In this document: positions 35,373-44,752 of the stretch, one piece after another
Position numbering within the stretch: position 1 is the stretch's first letter
Layout of the letters: every line of letters begins with the position of its first letter
From: Stictocephala bisonia
Taxonomy: Eukaryota > Arthropoda > Insecta > Hemiptera > Membracidae
Assembly: GCA_035578905.1 (NCBI GenBank)
Contig: JAQJVL010000083.1
Location: forward strand, 1,572,361 to 1,636,360
Length of the DNA stretch: 64,000 nt
Reading direction: 5' to 3'
Program-made: the position numbers and the translations under genes
The notes under the pieces: model-generated
Told to the model about the DNA's origin: nothing
The model's database searches: none
The model's input: the letters and a program-made list of their open reading frames with translations, nothing else

Positions 35373-36204
35373 TCATCGTTTGTGGTTACATTAAATTCAG
35401 TCACAATTAAAATAGTTAGTTTAATTTATTTTCTTCGTTACTCGTCACAATTACCGTTCATATCACTCACCCCCCCCCCCCTGCCACCCACACTAATACT
35501 CACGTGTTTGTTGCGTTGGTGTGTTACAAAAGCTGGAAGTTGTACTGTTCAAAACATTTTCAGGTGCTTACAATATTAGAGCTGAGTAGACGAGCTAAAA
35601 TCAGGTATATAGGGTGAGTTAGCTTTGGGGAGTTGTGTTTATAGTCGAAGAGGGTATTGTATTTAAGAGGTGGCCAATTAAAATATTGAAAATCGTTAAC
35701 GTCACAGATATTGAATTGTGCATACAGATCCTATTGGTCAGTATTTATAATAACTATTTGTAGTGGGTAGGAAAAAATATTATCACTAAAAATGTACAAT
35801 AAGGTAAACATTAAATTTCTTACCGATATAGATGTTGGAATGTTTTTGACTGCACAGTGTATTTATTTAATAATCACATTTTATTTGTGTTATAATCGTT
35901 TTTAAAATATCTTGAAATTTACATTAAAAAACCTTGATATCATAATTATTCCATTAATTTATAATGTTATCTGTATAGTAGAATATTTTATTTGTCCTAG
36001 AACATTTATTTCAGGAACCTTAAGTCATGGGATACCTATAAACATGATTTGAATCATATTTCTCAAAGTCTAGAAGACAAAGCCGTTGTTCTATTATTGA
36101 ACTCGTGCTCATAAAAACATGTGAGACTGGAGCTGTCACAACAATTTTTTCAACGCTCATGATCAAAACCAAAATTATTAACCAAATACTTTAACGACTG
36201 ATAA
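35373..36204. other. Intergenic, nothing recognised
   Basis: Includes a C10 run at about 35471-35480. No gene or repeat partner was seen. Confidence 0.4.
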
Positions 36205-36233
36205 TTCCTCCGACTATACAGCCGTCGGAGGAA
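36205..36233. other. Perfect 10-bp GC-rich hairpin
   Basis: TTCCTCCGAC (36205-36214) pairs with GTCGGAGGAA (36224-36233) across a 9-nt loop. It is one of the most stable short hairpins in the window. Confidence 0.85.
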
Positions 36234-36720
36234 CCAACAATATTACTTACACTGTTTCCGCAAGATGAAGTTTATTGTCTTCAACAATGTTATCTACTTC
36301 CTAAACTCCACGGAGGATGGAAACTTGTTTAACTCTCTTTGAAATTAATTATCTTCGTCACCACTTTAGTAATTTCACTTCACCACTATAAATGACATAA
36401 ATCTACAATGTTTAAAGTTGAAATATAAACGCTTGGTGGGATGGTAAATAAATCATTAGTTTATTGTTGTAGTCCTCATGCACGAGATATAAGTTTTACA
36501 CTGTTAATCCACAGTGAATAAACAGTCTTAGTTCACAAAATCTCAAAATATTTTTGCATAAATAACACATTATTGTGATAAACAAATTATAATTACAAAT
36601 TTAACAATTGCTAGTTAAATTACACTGGGTGGTCCTAATCAAAAAATGTTCTTAGTTATATATTATTACAAATCTTAGTGGGGAAAATACTGTATTAACA
36701 TATTCCGAACAAATTGTTGG
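36234..36720. other. AT-rich intergenic, nothing recognised
   Basis: No gene or repeat was recognised. CTCC-ACGGAGG at about 36307 is a small palindrome. Confidence 0.4.
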
Positions 36721-36998
36721 TCTCCGAAGTTGGACCGCATGCGTCACTGGGCACGTATATTTTGTAAAAGCATTGCCAACGTTTCGGCCACATTAGAGTC
36801 AGCCATCTTCAGGGCAAGACGAACATTACGAAAAGAACTCGACTTGATCTTTTTCGAGTTCCGTGAATAAACTTGTCCGTTTCACCCTGAAGTTGGGTGA
36901 CTCTAATTTGGCCGAAACGTTGGCTATGTTTTTACGTAATGTATTACACATGCCCCGTGACGCGGTCGAACCTCGAAGACCAAGATTTTGTTAGTAAT
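36721..36998. mobile_element. Penelope-like foldback: inverted pLTR pair with hammerhead-like motif
   Basis: The left arm (36721-36822) and right arm (36884-36998) are imperfect reverse complements of each other. Shared core blocks are GGCCGAAACGTTGGC, GACTCTAAT and GCATGCGTCAC/GTGACGCGGT. A small inner hairpin GAACTCGA/TCGAGTTC lies between them. On the minus strand the left arm shows a hammerhead-like layout at 36773-36817: stem I TTGCC/GGCAA, core CTGAAGA (consensus CTGATGA), stem II GGC/GCC, then GAAAC. Penelope-like elements are known to carry hammerhead ribozymes in their pseudo-LTRs and to have inverted terminal copies. No open frame remains between the arms. The Penelope assignment is inference from these motifs. 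Confidence 0.6.
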
Positions 36999-37567
36999 TG
37001 TGACGATCGTGGAAGTCTAGCCATAAAGATAACCTATTACATTTCTTTTTTAGTTTGTGTTTGTTAGTGTTGAGGTCAAGTTTTTACGTGATTTTTAATA
37101 GCATACTGTTTAAGTAAGTAACAATTAAATTAATATTGTAATATATAGTATTGTACAGCGTGTTCCAAAGGATGATCTAAATAATTTTTTTAATCTGTTT
37201 TGTCCAACTTTACTCAAGAGTACGTTTAAAGTCCCCTATCATCCATCATTTATGGTACGCTCTCGAATCCAAATATTGTTCTGGCTCGTTGGATCATGGC
37301 AACATTCATATGATGAGATTTGGTGAACGTATGGATTCACTAATGCTCCCTTGATTGGCAAAGGATTAGTTTAGAATATCTTTAAACTTAAATTATTTTG
37401 CTGAATAAAACTAGAAAGGAAGCAGAGCAACTTTGAGTTAACTTAATAAAAAAAATAACAATATTCGGAATAAGGCTTAACGATAGTAGTTTATGTTTCG
37501 TTGTTATTTACTTTTAAAGTTTCCATTTATATAGAACAGTTGTAATTCCTAGGGCTGCTATGTATAA
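36999..37567. other. Spacer between two Penelope-like structures
   Basis: AT-rich, no gene or repeat recognised. About 37240-37350 is slightly GC-richer without coding signal. Confidence 0.4.
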
Positions 37568-38215
37568 TAAAGTTATATTAAAAAATAACAATTGAGCACC
37601 CTTAAACATTTTATTAAATTAACACCGACTGGTTTCAGCAATTATGTAATCTTCATAGGTGTTTAATTTTCAAATGAAATAAACAATTATTATAAATTCT
37701 GACTGCCCAAACTATTATATTGAAAAAACAAAACGATCTTTTGAACGTAGATTTAATGAACACATTCAAGCTCTAACATCAAACAACAGAACTTAAATGA
37801 AATCTCCTTTTGCAGAACACTAACTAAACAGTAATCACAACTACACAAATATGAAAACCAACATAAAAATTCTAAAATTCGGTTCAAAAAGCAAAAAACT
37901 AGATTCTCAAGAAGAACTTGAAATTTATAAACACAACCAAGCAAATCTCAAGAATTTAATTAACACCATGTTAATACAAAAAAGAAACCCAATATTCGAA
38001 ACAAGTATACGTATTAGAAACAACACACACAATGACAACCACCAAATCACAAATATTTACCAATTCAACATATGTTTTCTTTATAATAATTTGTTATTTC
38101 ATTTTATTTGTTTTGTAACAGTTTTGAAAAGTACAGATTATGAAGATGGCATAATTGCCGAAACCAGTCGGTGTTAATTTAATAAAAATTAAGAGTGCTG
38201 CATTGTTATTTTATA
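37568..38215 (+). mobile_element. Penelope-like element, 3' end with inverted pLTR arms
   Basis: Arms at 37568-37668 and 38135-38215 are inverted copies sharing ATTAAATTAACACCGACTGG (left arm, plus strand) and GAAACCAGTCGGTGTTAA (right arm). Between them lies the broken GIY-YIG endonuclease tail. In the right arm, GGCATAATTGCCGAAACCAG (38148-38167) gives a 4-bp stem II (GGCA/TGCC) followed by the GAAAC box. In the left arm (minus strand), stem I AACACC/GGTGTT (37621-37626 and 37658-37663) encloses a similar core. Both cores carry changes in the CTGATGA box. The element is truncated and lacks its reverse transcriptase. Confidence 0.75.
37701..38020 (+). pseudogene. Penelope-like GIY-YIG endonuclease C-terminus (broken)
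   Basis: One frame reads DCPNYYIEKTKRSFERRFNE, H, IQALTSNNRT, stop (37794-37796), MKSPFAEH, stop, LNSNHNYTNMKTNIKILKFG, then KSKKLDSQEELEIYKH and NLINTMLIQKRNPIFE. The pattern Y-I-x-K-T-x-R-x-F-x-x-R-F-x-E-H, followed by an AEHL-like block and E-E-L-E-I-Y-K, is the second half of the GIY-YIG nuclease domain at the C-terminus of Penelope-like proteins. The conserved Gly after Y-I is Glu here, the GIY half is missing and two in-frame TAA stops interrupt it. It is therefore inactive. The longest clean stretch (from Met at 37851) is not a separate gene. Product and family are recognised from motif order; no search was run. Confidence 0.8.
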
Positions 38216-38889
38216 TTATAACTTTAATATATATAGATACACAGTGTTATTTGATTTTATTTGTAATCTACTTAGTGTTATGGGAAATAACTACAACATT
38301 TATTACCTATATAATTATAGTTATTGACAACTAATTATAATCGATTGGAGGTTTCCAAATAATTATTTTTGTGTTTCTCTACAGAATAATGCACATTCTT
38401 GATATTATGATGAAATATAAATGCTCACTTTCTTCTTTAGTCTACTATGTAATTTTAAGACAGGAATATTTGGCACAATCGATCGTATAGGTATATATTT
38501 ATGTGGACTTGCATTAATAAGATAACATTAGTATATTAGTACATGTCCCCACTTCCAAATATGTAGTATAAAAAAACTCTTTCGGCTCTTAATACTAAAA
38601 AAATTCAATTAGCCATATTTCAATGGAGATTTTAGTTTTGTACATATACTTAAACACGCTATTAAATTTTACTTGTACCGAAACATCGAACAGTTCGTAC
38701 ATACCCGTACAATAAATATAACAAGGCTTTAATTTTATTAATACTTTAAAACTTCTTGTTCGTATAGACAATGTGAATGCCTTTCATAGTTTAAGTCAAA
38801 TGGTGATCAGCATCCATCACTATATTATAAGCATTACAGTAAAATAGTTATCTATAGCACTTATATCTAACTAAATGTGCAGATATTAA
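38216..38889. other. AT-rich intergenic, nothing recognised
   Basis: No gene or repeat was recognised. Confidence 0.45.
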
Positions 38890-39370
38890 ATACTTGATAT
38901 TGCTAAAAGCGTTTTGTGAGATCCGGTGTGTGCCAGAACAAAAACTCCAAATCGGACAACAATAGCATGGAAAATCCCAGGAATTAAGTGCCACAAGAGC
39001 AGGCTTAAATGCGTATTTACGCTTCCTCTTGAAAACGCATTGCCTCTCGTAAAGCGAATCAGATCAAAGAAAAAACGAGCGTTCATTCACTCAGCGTTCC
39101 ACTCACATCCGGATCTGTATAAGTCTCCGAGCGGCTTGTACAACTCTCGACCAATCATCCTCCCTCTGCGGTGGGATTTAATTGCTGACGAGTCCCAGTG
39201 ACACTGTTCTCCGACGGTAGTCTCCACCTGTTCAAAATGTTGTGGTCTGGCGTGAGAATGGCCTGCGCCTTCAAGCTCAGACAACAGGAAGTCGAAAACG
39301 ACAATAGTAAAACTATACCTCGTGTCCTAGATGAACGGTGATGTGAACGCCGAGTTGGGCTGAATAATTT
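38890..39370. other. CpG-rich islet, possible exon/promoter, unidentified
   Basis: About 480 bp stands out from the AT-rich surroundings with many CpGs (for example TCCGAGCGG, CTCCGACGG, GAACGCCG). It holds a CCAAT motif (CTCGACCAATCATCC, about 39146) and several overlapping frames of 65-91 codons on both strands. None of the translations is recognisable. No inverted or direct repeat structure and no second copy in the window were found. It could be a first exon or promoter of a host gene, or the GC-rich 5' part of a transposon. Confidence 0.35.
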
Positions 39371-39479
39371 GTCCCTCAAATAAATATATGTGGTTTTATT
39401 ATCATTATGTTATAGTATATTCAATTTATAAAGGCTACATATCTCCCATAAGAATTCAATATTTGTTCTCTTTTATTCG

Positions 39480-39825
39480 TTTTTTATCTTTTCTGTAAAT
39501 TCACTACCACTATTTTTTTTTTTTTTTTTTATTTCCCTTAATTCACTACCGGTCGATAAATATTTTAATGCTCTAAAAACTATCCCCCAATCATTTTTAC
39601 GTACACTGTTGGTAAATCCTTATCTGGTATGAGTTCGATATCACTGGCCTTATTACATCGCTTTCCAAGAACTTACACATGGACAGCGCATTCGGCGCAT
39701 TGGATTTACCAGTTTATGATAAACTTTAGTAGACACCTAATCGTAACTGCGATAAAAAAATAGTTGTAGTGAAGTGACGGAAAAATTAGTGGTAGTGAAT
39801 TCAATTAATTAATAAACGGAAAATG
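39480..39825 (+). mobile_element. MITE-like repeat B with terminal inverted repeats
   Basis: The left end AATTCACTACCACTA (39498-39512) is the exact reverse complement of TAGTGGTAGTGAATT (39787-39801). Outside these, TTTTCTGT on the left and ACGGAAAA on the right (interrupted by about 14 bp on the right) extend the inversion. The truncated copy at 2286-2492 has TTTTCCGT in that place, which matches the right end better. Sub-terminal ATTCACTACC repeats occur inside both ends. No transposase frame is present, so it is non-autonomous. The superfamily is not determined, and target-site duplications are unclear. Confidence 0.75.
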
Positions 39826-40269
39826 TCCAAATTTTTAATCCTACTTTATTTTACAAAATTGACTTCTTTTCCCGTTGCCTACTTAAAAGATTTCTTAAAC
39901 TTTGGATTATGAATTTTGATCACTCTTCAAGTGAAGTAATTGAAACCCCTTAAGCAAAATATTGATCAAACAAGCATGACTTAAAAGTTATAAAGAAATA
40001 CGAACATTCTTAAAAAATTAATCGGAAATTAAAGTAAATAAATAAAAACTAACAATGTCTTCAAGTATCCAAATTACCAATGAGTAAGAAACGTATTGTC
40101 ACTTAAACCGACAAAAATATAAATAAGTACAAAATAAATGCCAAAGCCATCTTACTAGAGTTGATATGATGACCACCTTTTAATATAAAATTATTTTTGG
40201 TATTGGATTGTTTTTTATTTATTTATTTATTTTTTAATTTTTTATTTGTTAGAAACCTACAGTGTTTCT
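39826..40269. other. AT-rich intergenic, nothing recognised
   Basis: No gene or repeat was recognised. Confidence 0.45.
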
Positions 40270-40529
40270 AGATTTCTAGTTGTTTTAAACATTAAACACT
40301 TTTGAAATCTCCAAATAAATAGAAAATCATGGTATCATAAAAAATAAACAATTGGAAGTAACATAGATTGTTGTCATATCTTGTAGTAATTAAATAATTT
40401 ATAAAGAAAACTTAGTAACTTTATTTCAGTAACATACATCATAATAACACAGTAATACAATGTTTGTGTTACCTAGCAATACATAATCAAAACAACTTAT
40501 AGAAAACATATGTTAATTAATATCTATCA
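40270..40529 (-). repeat. Probable 3' LTR of Gypsy element (far end uncertain)
   Basis: On the minus strand, sequence directly after the polypurine tract starts TGATAGATATTAATTAAC, so an LTR would open with TG at 40529. A polyadenylation signal AATAAA (in CTGAAATAAAG) lies about 105 bp in. The distal boundary is a guess because no matching 5' LTR is present in the window. Confidence 0.4.
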
Positions 40530-40541
40530 TTTCTCCCCCTT
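40527..40541 (-). promoter_or_regulatory. Polypurine tract of Gypsy element
   Basis: AAGGGGGAGAAATGA on the minus strand. It overlaps the last codons and stop of the integrase frame and sits next to the presumed LTR start, where plus-strand DNA priming takes place in LTR retrotransposons. Confidence 0.7.
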
Positions 40542-41310
40542 GAATTTTGAGCTCAACAGTTGGTTAACATGTCTCCGCCAAATCTCACCACTATCCAATT
40601 TTACTAAATATAAGGATGTTCCTTCTTTTCCAATGATTACACCAAATTTCCACTTAGGGTTTCCTCTGGTATAGCATCTAGCTTGAACCCTCTCTCCCTC
40701 CTTAAATACTCTTCGTAATGGTGGGCAAGAATTGACTTCATCTTTACGTCTTACTGGTATCATTAAATCAATTTGTGTCCTTATGTTTCGTCCAAACATT
40801 AAACTGTAAGCACTTGTTCCAGTTGAATTGGGAACTTTCCTCAGTTGCATAACCAGCCGTTGAATCTTCGTATCCATGTCTCCTTGTTCATCCATCATTG
40901 CAAAGAGTGATTTTTTTATGATCTGCACAAATCTTTCTGCTTGCCCGTTAGAGTGTGGTTGAAACGGAGCACATGTTTTGTGAACTATTCCATGCATCCT
41001 TAAAAAATGTTGAAACACGTGGGAAGAAAATTGTGATCCATTATCTGAAAATAATATTGTAGGAAGACCAAAAGTTGAAAATAGGTTTTGGAGTTTCTTA
41101 ATGCACCACTCTGATGTAGTGGATTTAGTTTGGGTCACATCTACCCATTTTGAAAATGAATCGACAACTATAAAGTAGTAGTTGTTTCTAAAGCAAGGTC
41201 CGGCAAAATCAATGTGGATCCTTTCCCAGGGAGTTTCAGGTTGCTTCCATGGATGAACATCTGTTTTTGGAGGATTATTTTGTTTCAAACAACATTGTTT
41301 ACTAGTTCAA
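40527..41310 (-). pseudogene. Ty3/Gypsy integrase, C-terminal part of pol (remnant, triad intact)
   Basis: A clean 253-codon frame encodes the integrase core and C-terminus of a Ty3/Gypsy polyprotein, of the K02A2.6-like type. Residues: D27 (HIDFAGP), D82 (FSDNGSQFSS) and E118 (NGQAERFVQ) form the DD35E triad. NGQAER and PFQPHSNGQ are typical of the family. The C-terminal part (KWKFGVI, LYLVKLDSGEIWRRHVNQLL) is the small beta-barrel region. Upstream in frame only CCLKQ is left of the HHCC zinc finger, and homology ends near 41310 at a junction with an inverted fragment. Gag, protease, reverse transcriptase and RNase H are missing, so the copy is a remnant even though its catalytic residues are intact. 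The first Met (41288) is simply the first ATG in the remnant. Confidence 0.92.
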
Positions 41311-41316
41311 ACAACA

Positions 41317-41358
41317 GTTGGATAGTGGTGAGATTTGGCGGAGACATGTCAATTGTTA
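41317..41358 (+). repeat. Inverted fragment of the same integrase C-terminus
   Basis: TTGGATAGTGGTGAGATTTG and the following GCGGAGACATGT repeat, in opposite orientation, the DNA for LDSGEIWRRHV at about 40563-40600. The integrase frame on the other strand stops just before it, so a rearrangement or insertion joined two copies head to head. Confidence 0.85.
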
Positions 41359-41589
41359 GAAAAATAATATTTAACCTTGTTTAATTTTTTTAAGCTTAGA
41401 CTGCCTTATCTTTAAACTGTGCAACTAATACTTATAAGACAAAAAAATAAACTAACTATGTCTAACAGCTGATTTCTATTCAAATGTATTTTTATTGTAT
41501 ATTGTCTAAATAAAAAAACAACATGTAGAATACAACAGACGAATGAATAAACATTCAGAATAACGATATTTCAATATCAATATTCCCAG
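41359..41589. other. AT-rich intergenic, nothing recognised
   Basis: May be flank or LTR of the second Gypsy copy. It does not match 40270-40529 by eye. Confidence 0.35.
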
Positions 41590-41820
41590 TCGAATGAGCA
41601 CATCAAAGAACCCTCAGACCGCATGCGTTGCGCTTCAATGAAGACAGAAGTCATTAGCAAGTGACTGACGACTCAAAGTTATCGGAGCGTATCTCTCTGT
41701 TCGCACATCTACGTGGGCGAGTGTGCGGAAAAACCTCTGTAAGCCAGTGTCCTCGATGATCCTGGACAATCCTGGGCGAGCCTTTGTGGTCTCGTTAAGG
41801 CACATTGATGCGAGTTTTTT
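41590..41820. other. CpG-rich islet, unidentified
   Basis: About 230 bp with clearly more G+C and CpG than its flanks (GCATGCGTTGCGCTTC, TACGTGGGCGAGTGTGCGG). A 63-codon minus-strand frame is open across it but not recognised. It could be LTR or leader sequence of a retrotransposon, or a host exon. Confidence 0.3.
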
Positions 41821-42600
41821 TCTCAAATGTATTTTTTTAACTTTCTTTTCTCTGTATTTTTAGTTGTGGTAGGAATAGTTTTGTTGTTTTGCTTTCATTA
41901 TCTACTTTCATGTAGTTTTGTATTTTATGCTGTTTGATGTGTTTAATTACTTGTACACTTTTTTAAGCTAAGTTATTAACAATTAATTGTAAATAAACAT
42001 TTTTGATTGTTATTGTGACTATTTTACACAACCAAAGCTGGAAAGATTATCAGTTGTATTCTTATTTATTTATTATTTCTACTAAAATTAACCAATTCAT
42101 CCGAAGAAACCATGAAATTTAAACTTGTTATATAAGAAGGAGTTTCATTAATTAATATTAACATGTGTGCGTAGGAAAAGTTAGAAGGATTATGTGGTGA
42201 GGAGAATCAAGTATGTCACCCAAACCTGCATGGACATAATAACTGAGTAAATGTATTTGTAAATTTGACTAAGAATTAAGATCTAAGACTTACATTATTT
42301 GCTAACAACCGGATGATTCAACATATATTGTTGTATACAAGATCAATCTATTATATAGTCAGAAAATTTTGAATAGTTTTTTTTTATTTTTATCTGTAAG
42401 TAAAATATATTGAAATAATATTTTTAAAATAATTCCATCATACTTTTCAGTGTAAATGAGTAAAATATCAATAAAAAATTATGTAAAGGTAGATTACAGA
42501 CTTACCATGACATAAAATATCTATTTCAAAGTTTTTTTTTTTTTAAATTATCATTCTGAAATATATTAGTATGTATATTTAGTATACACGTAATACACCT
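41821..42600. other. AT-rich intergenic, nothing recognised
   Basis: No gene or repeat was recognised. Confidence 0.45.
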
Positions 42601-44752
42601 ACCACTGTACGTGTATGGGTGGGTGGGTAGGTCACTTCCACTGTACGTGTATGGGTGGATGGGTGGGTCACTTCCACAGTATGTGTATGGGTGGATGGGT
42701 AGGTCACTTCCACTGTACGTGTATGGGTAAATGGGTGGGTCACTTCCACTGTATGTGTATGGGTGGGTGGGTGGGTCACTTCCACTGTGCGTGTATGGGT
42801 GGATGGGTGGGTCACTTCCAAAGTATGTGTATGGGTGGATGGGTAGGTCACTTCCACTGTACGTGTATGGGTGGATGGGTGGGTCACTTCCACTGTATGT
42901 GTATGGGTGGGTGGGTGGGTCACTTCCACTGTAGTTGTATGGGTGGGTGGGTAGGTCACTTCCACTGTACGTGTATGGGTGGATGGGTGGGTCACTTCCA
43001 CTGTACGTGTATGGGTGGATGGGTGGCTCACTTCCACAGTATGTGTATGGGTGGATGGGTAGGTCACTTCCACTGTACGTGTATGGGTGGGTGGGTAGGT
43101 CACTTCCACTGTACGTGTATGGGTGGATGGGTGGGTCACTTCCACTGTATGTGTATGGGTGGATGGGTACGTCACTTCCAATGTACGTGTATGGGTGGAT
43201 GGGTGGGTCACTTCCACTGTATGTGTATGGGTGGATGGGTAGGTCCCTTCCACTGTACGTGTATGGGTGGATGGGTGGGTCACTTCCACTGTGCGTGTAT
43301 GGGTGGATGGGTGGGTCACTTCCAAAGTATGTGTATGGGTGGATGGGTAGGTCACTTCCACTGTACGTGTATGGGTGGATGGGTGGGTCACTTCCACTGT
43401 ATGTGTATGGGTGGGTGGGTGGGTCACTTCCACTGTAGTTGTATGGGTGGGTGGGTAGGTCACTTCCACTGTACGTGTATGGGTGGATGGGTGGGTCACT
43501 TCCACTGTATGTGTATGGGTGGATGGGTAGGTCACTTCCACTGTACGTGTATGTGTGGATGGGTGGGTCACTTCCACTGTATGTGTATGGGTGGATGGCT
43601 GGGTCACTTCCACTGTGCGTGTATGGGTGGGTGGGTAGGTCACTTCCACTGTACGTGTATGGGTGGATGGGTGGGTCACTTCCACTGTATGTGTATGGGT
43701 GGATGGGTACGTCACTTCCAATGTACGTGTATGGGTGGATGGGTGGGTCACTTCCACTGTACGTGTATGGGTGGATGGGTGGGTCACTTCCACAGTATGT
43801 GTATGGGTGGATGTGTAGGTCACTTCCACTGTACGTGTATGGGTGGATGGGTGGGTCACTTCCACTGTATGTGTATGGGTGGATGGGTAGGTCACTTCCA
43901 CTGTACGCGTATGGGTGGATGGGTGGGTCACTTCCACTGTACGTGTATGGGTGGATGGGTGGGTCACTTCCACAGTATGTGTATGGGTGGATGGGTAGGT
44001 CACTTCCACTGTACGTGTATGGGTGGATGGGTGGGTCACTTCCACTGTATGTGTATGGGTGGATGGGTGGGTCACTTCCACTGTACGTGTATGGGTGGAT
44101 GGGTGGGTCACTTCCACTGTATGTGTATGGGTGGATGGGTAGGTCCCTTCCACTGTACGTGTATGGGTGGATGGGTGGGTCACTTCCACTGTATGTGTAT
44201 GGGTGGATGGGTAGGTCACTTCCACTGTACGTGTATGGGTGGGTGGGTAGGTCACTTCCACTGTACGTGTATGGGTGGATGGGTGGGTCACTTCCGCAGT
44301 ATGTGTATGGGTGGATGGATAGGTCACTTCCACTGTACGTGTATGGGTGGATGGGTGGGTCACTTCCAAAGTATGTGTATGGGTGGATGGGTGGGTCACT
44401 TCCACCGTATGTGTATGGGTGGGTGGGTGGGTCACTTCCACTGTGCGTGTATGGGTGGATGGGTGGGTCACTTCCAAAGTATGTGTATGGGTGGATGGGT
44501 GGGTCACTTCCACTGTATGTGTATGGGTGGGTGGGTAGGTCACTTCCACTTTACGTGTATGGGTGGATGGGTGGGTCACTTCCAAAGTATGTGTATGGGT
44601 GGATGGGTAGGTTACTTCCACTGTACGTGTATGGGTGGATGGGTGGGTCACTTCCACTGTATGTGTATGGGTGGGTGGGTGGGTCACTTCCACTGTGCGT
44701 GTATGGGTGAGTGGGTGGATTACCATCACTGTAAGTGGATGGGTGAGTGAGA
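42601..44752. repeat. 36-bp minisatellite, about 59 units, with higher-order structure
   Basis: The unit is GTCACTTCCACTGTACGTGT followed by ATGGGTGGATGGGTGG. Variants alternate at GGGTGG/GGGTAG, TACG/TATG/TGCG and GGATGGG/GGGTGGG. A block carrying the rare CTGTAGTTGTATGG variant recurs at about 42930 and 43434, 504 bp (14 units) apart, with its neighbours. Because 36 is divisible by 3, frames stay open across the array on both strands (over 700 codons, 12-residue repeats such as THTHTVEVTHPS). I treat those as artefacts: no flanking coding sequence or start context supports a gene. Variants with GGGTGGGTGGGTGGG (42761, 42905, 43409, 44417, 44669) are canonical G-quadruplex motifs. Confidence 0.97.

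Noticed and set aside
38926..39201. 91-codon plus-strand frame as a protein gene
   Set aside because: Frames of similar length overlap on the other strand and none is recognisable. Kept only as a CpG-rich islet.
42579..44750. Frames of over 700 codons on both strands encoding 12-residue repeats
   Set aside because: The period is 36 bp, so any stop-free unit stays open in a given frame. Other frames on the plus strand are also open for hundreds of codons, and no flanking unique coding sequence exists.
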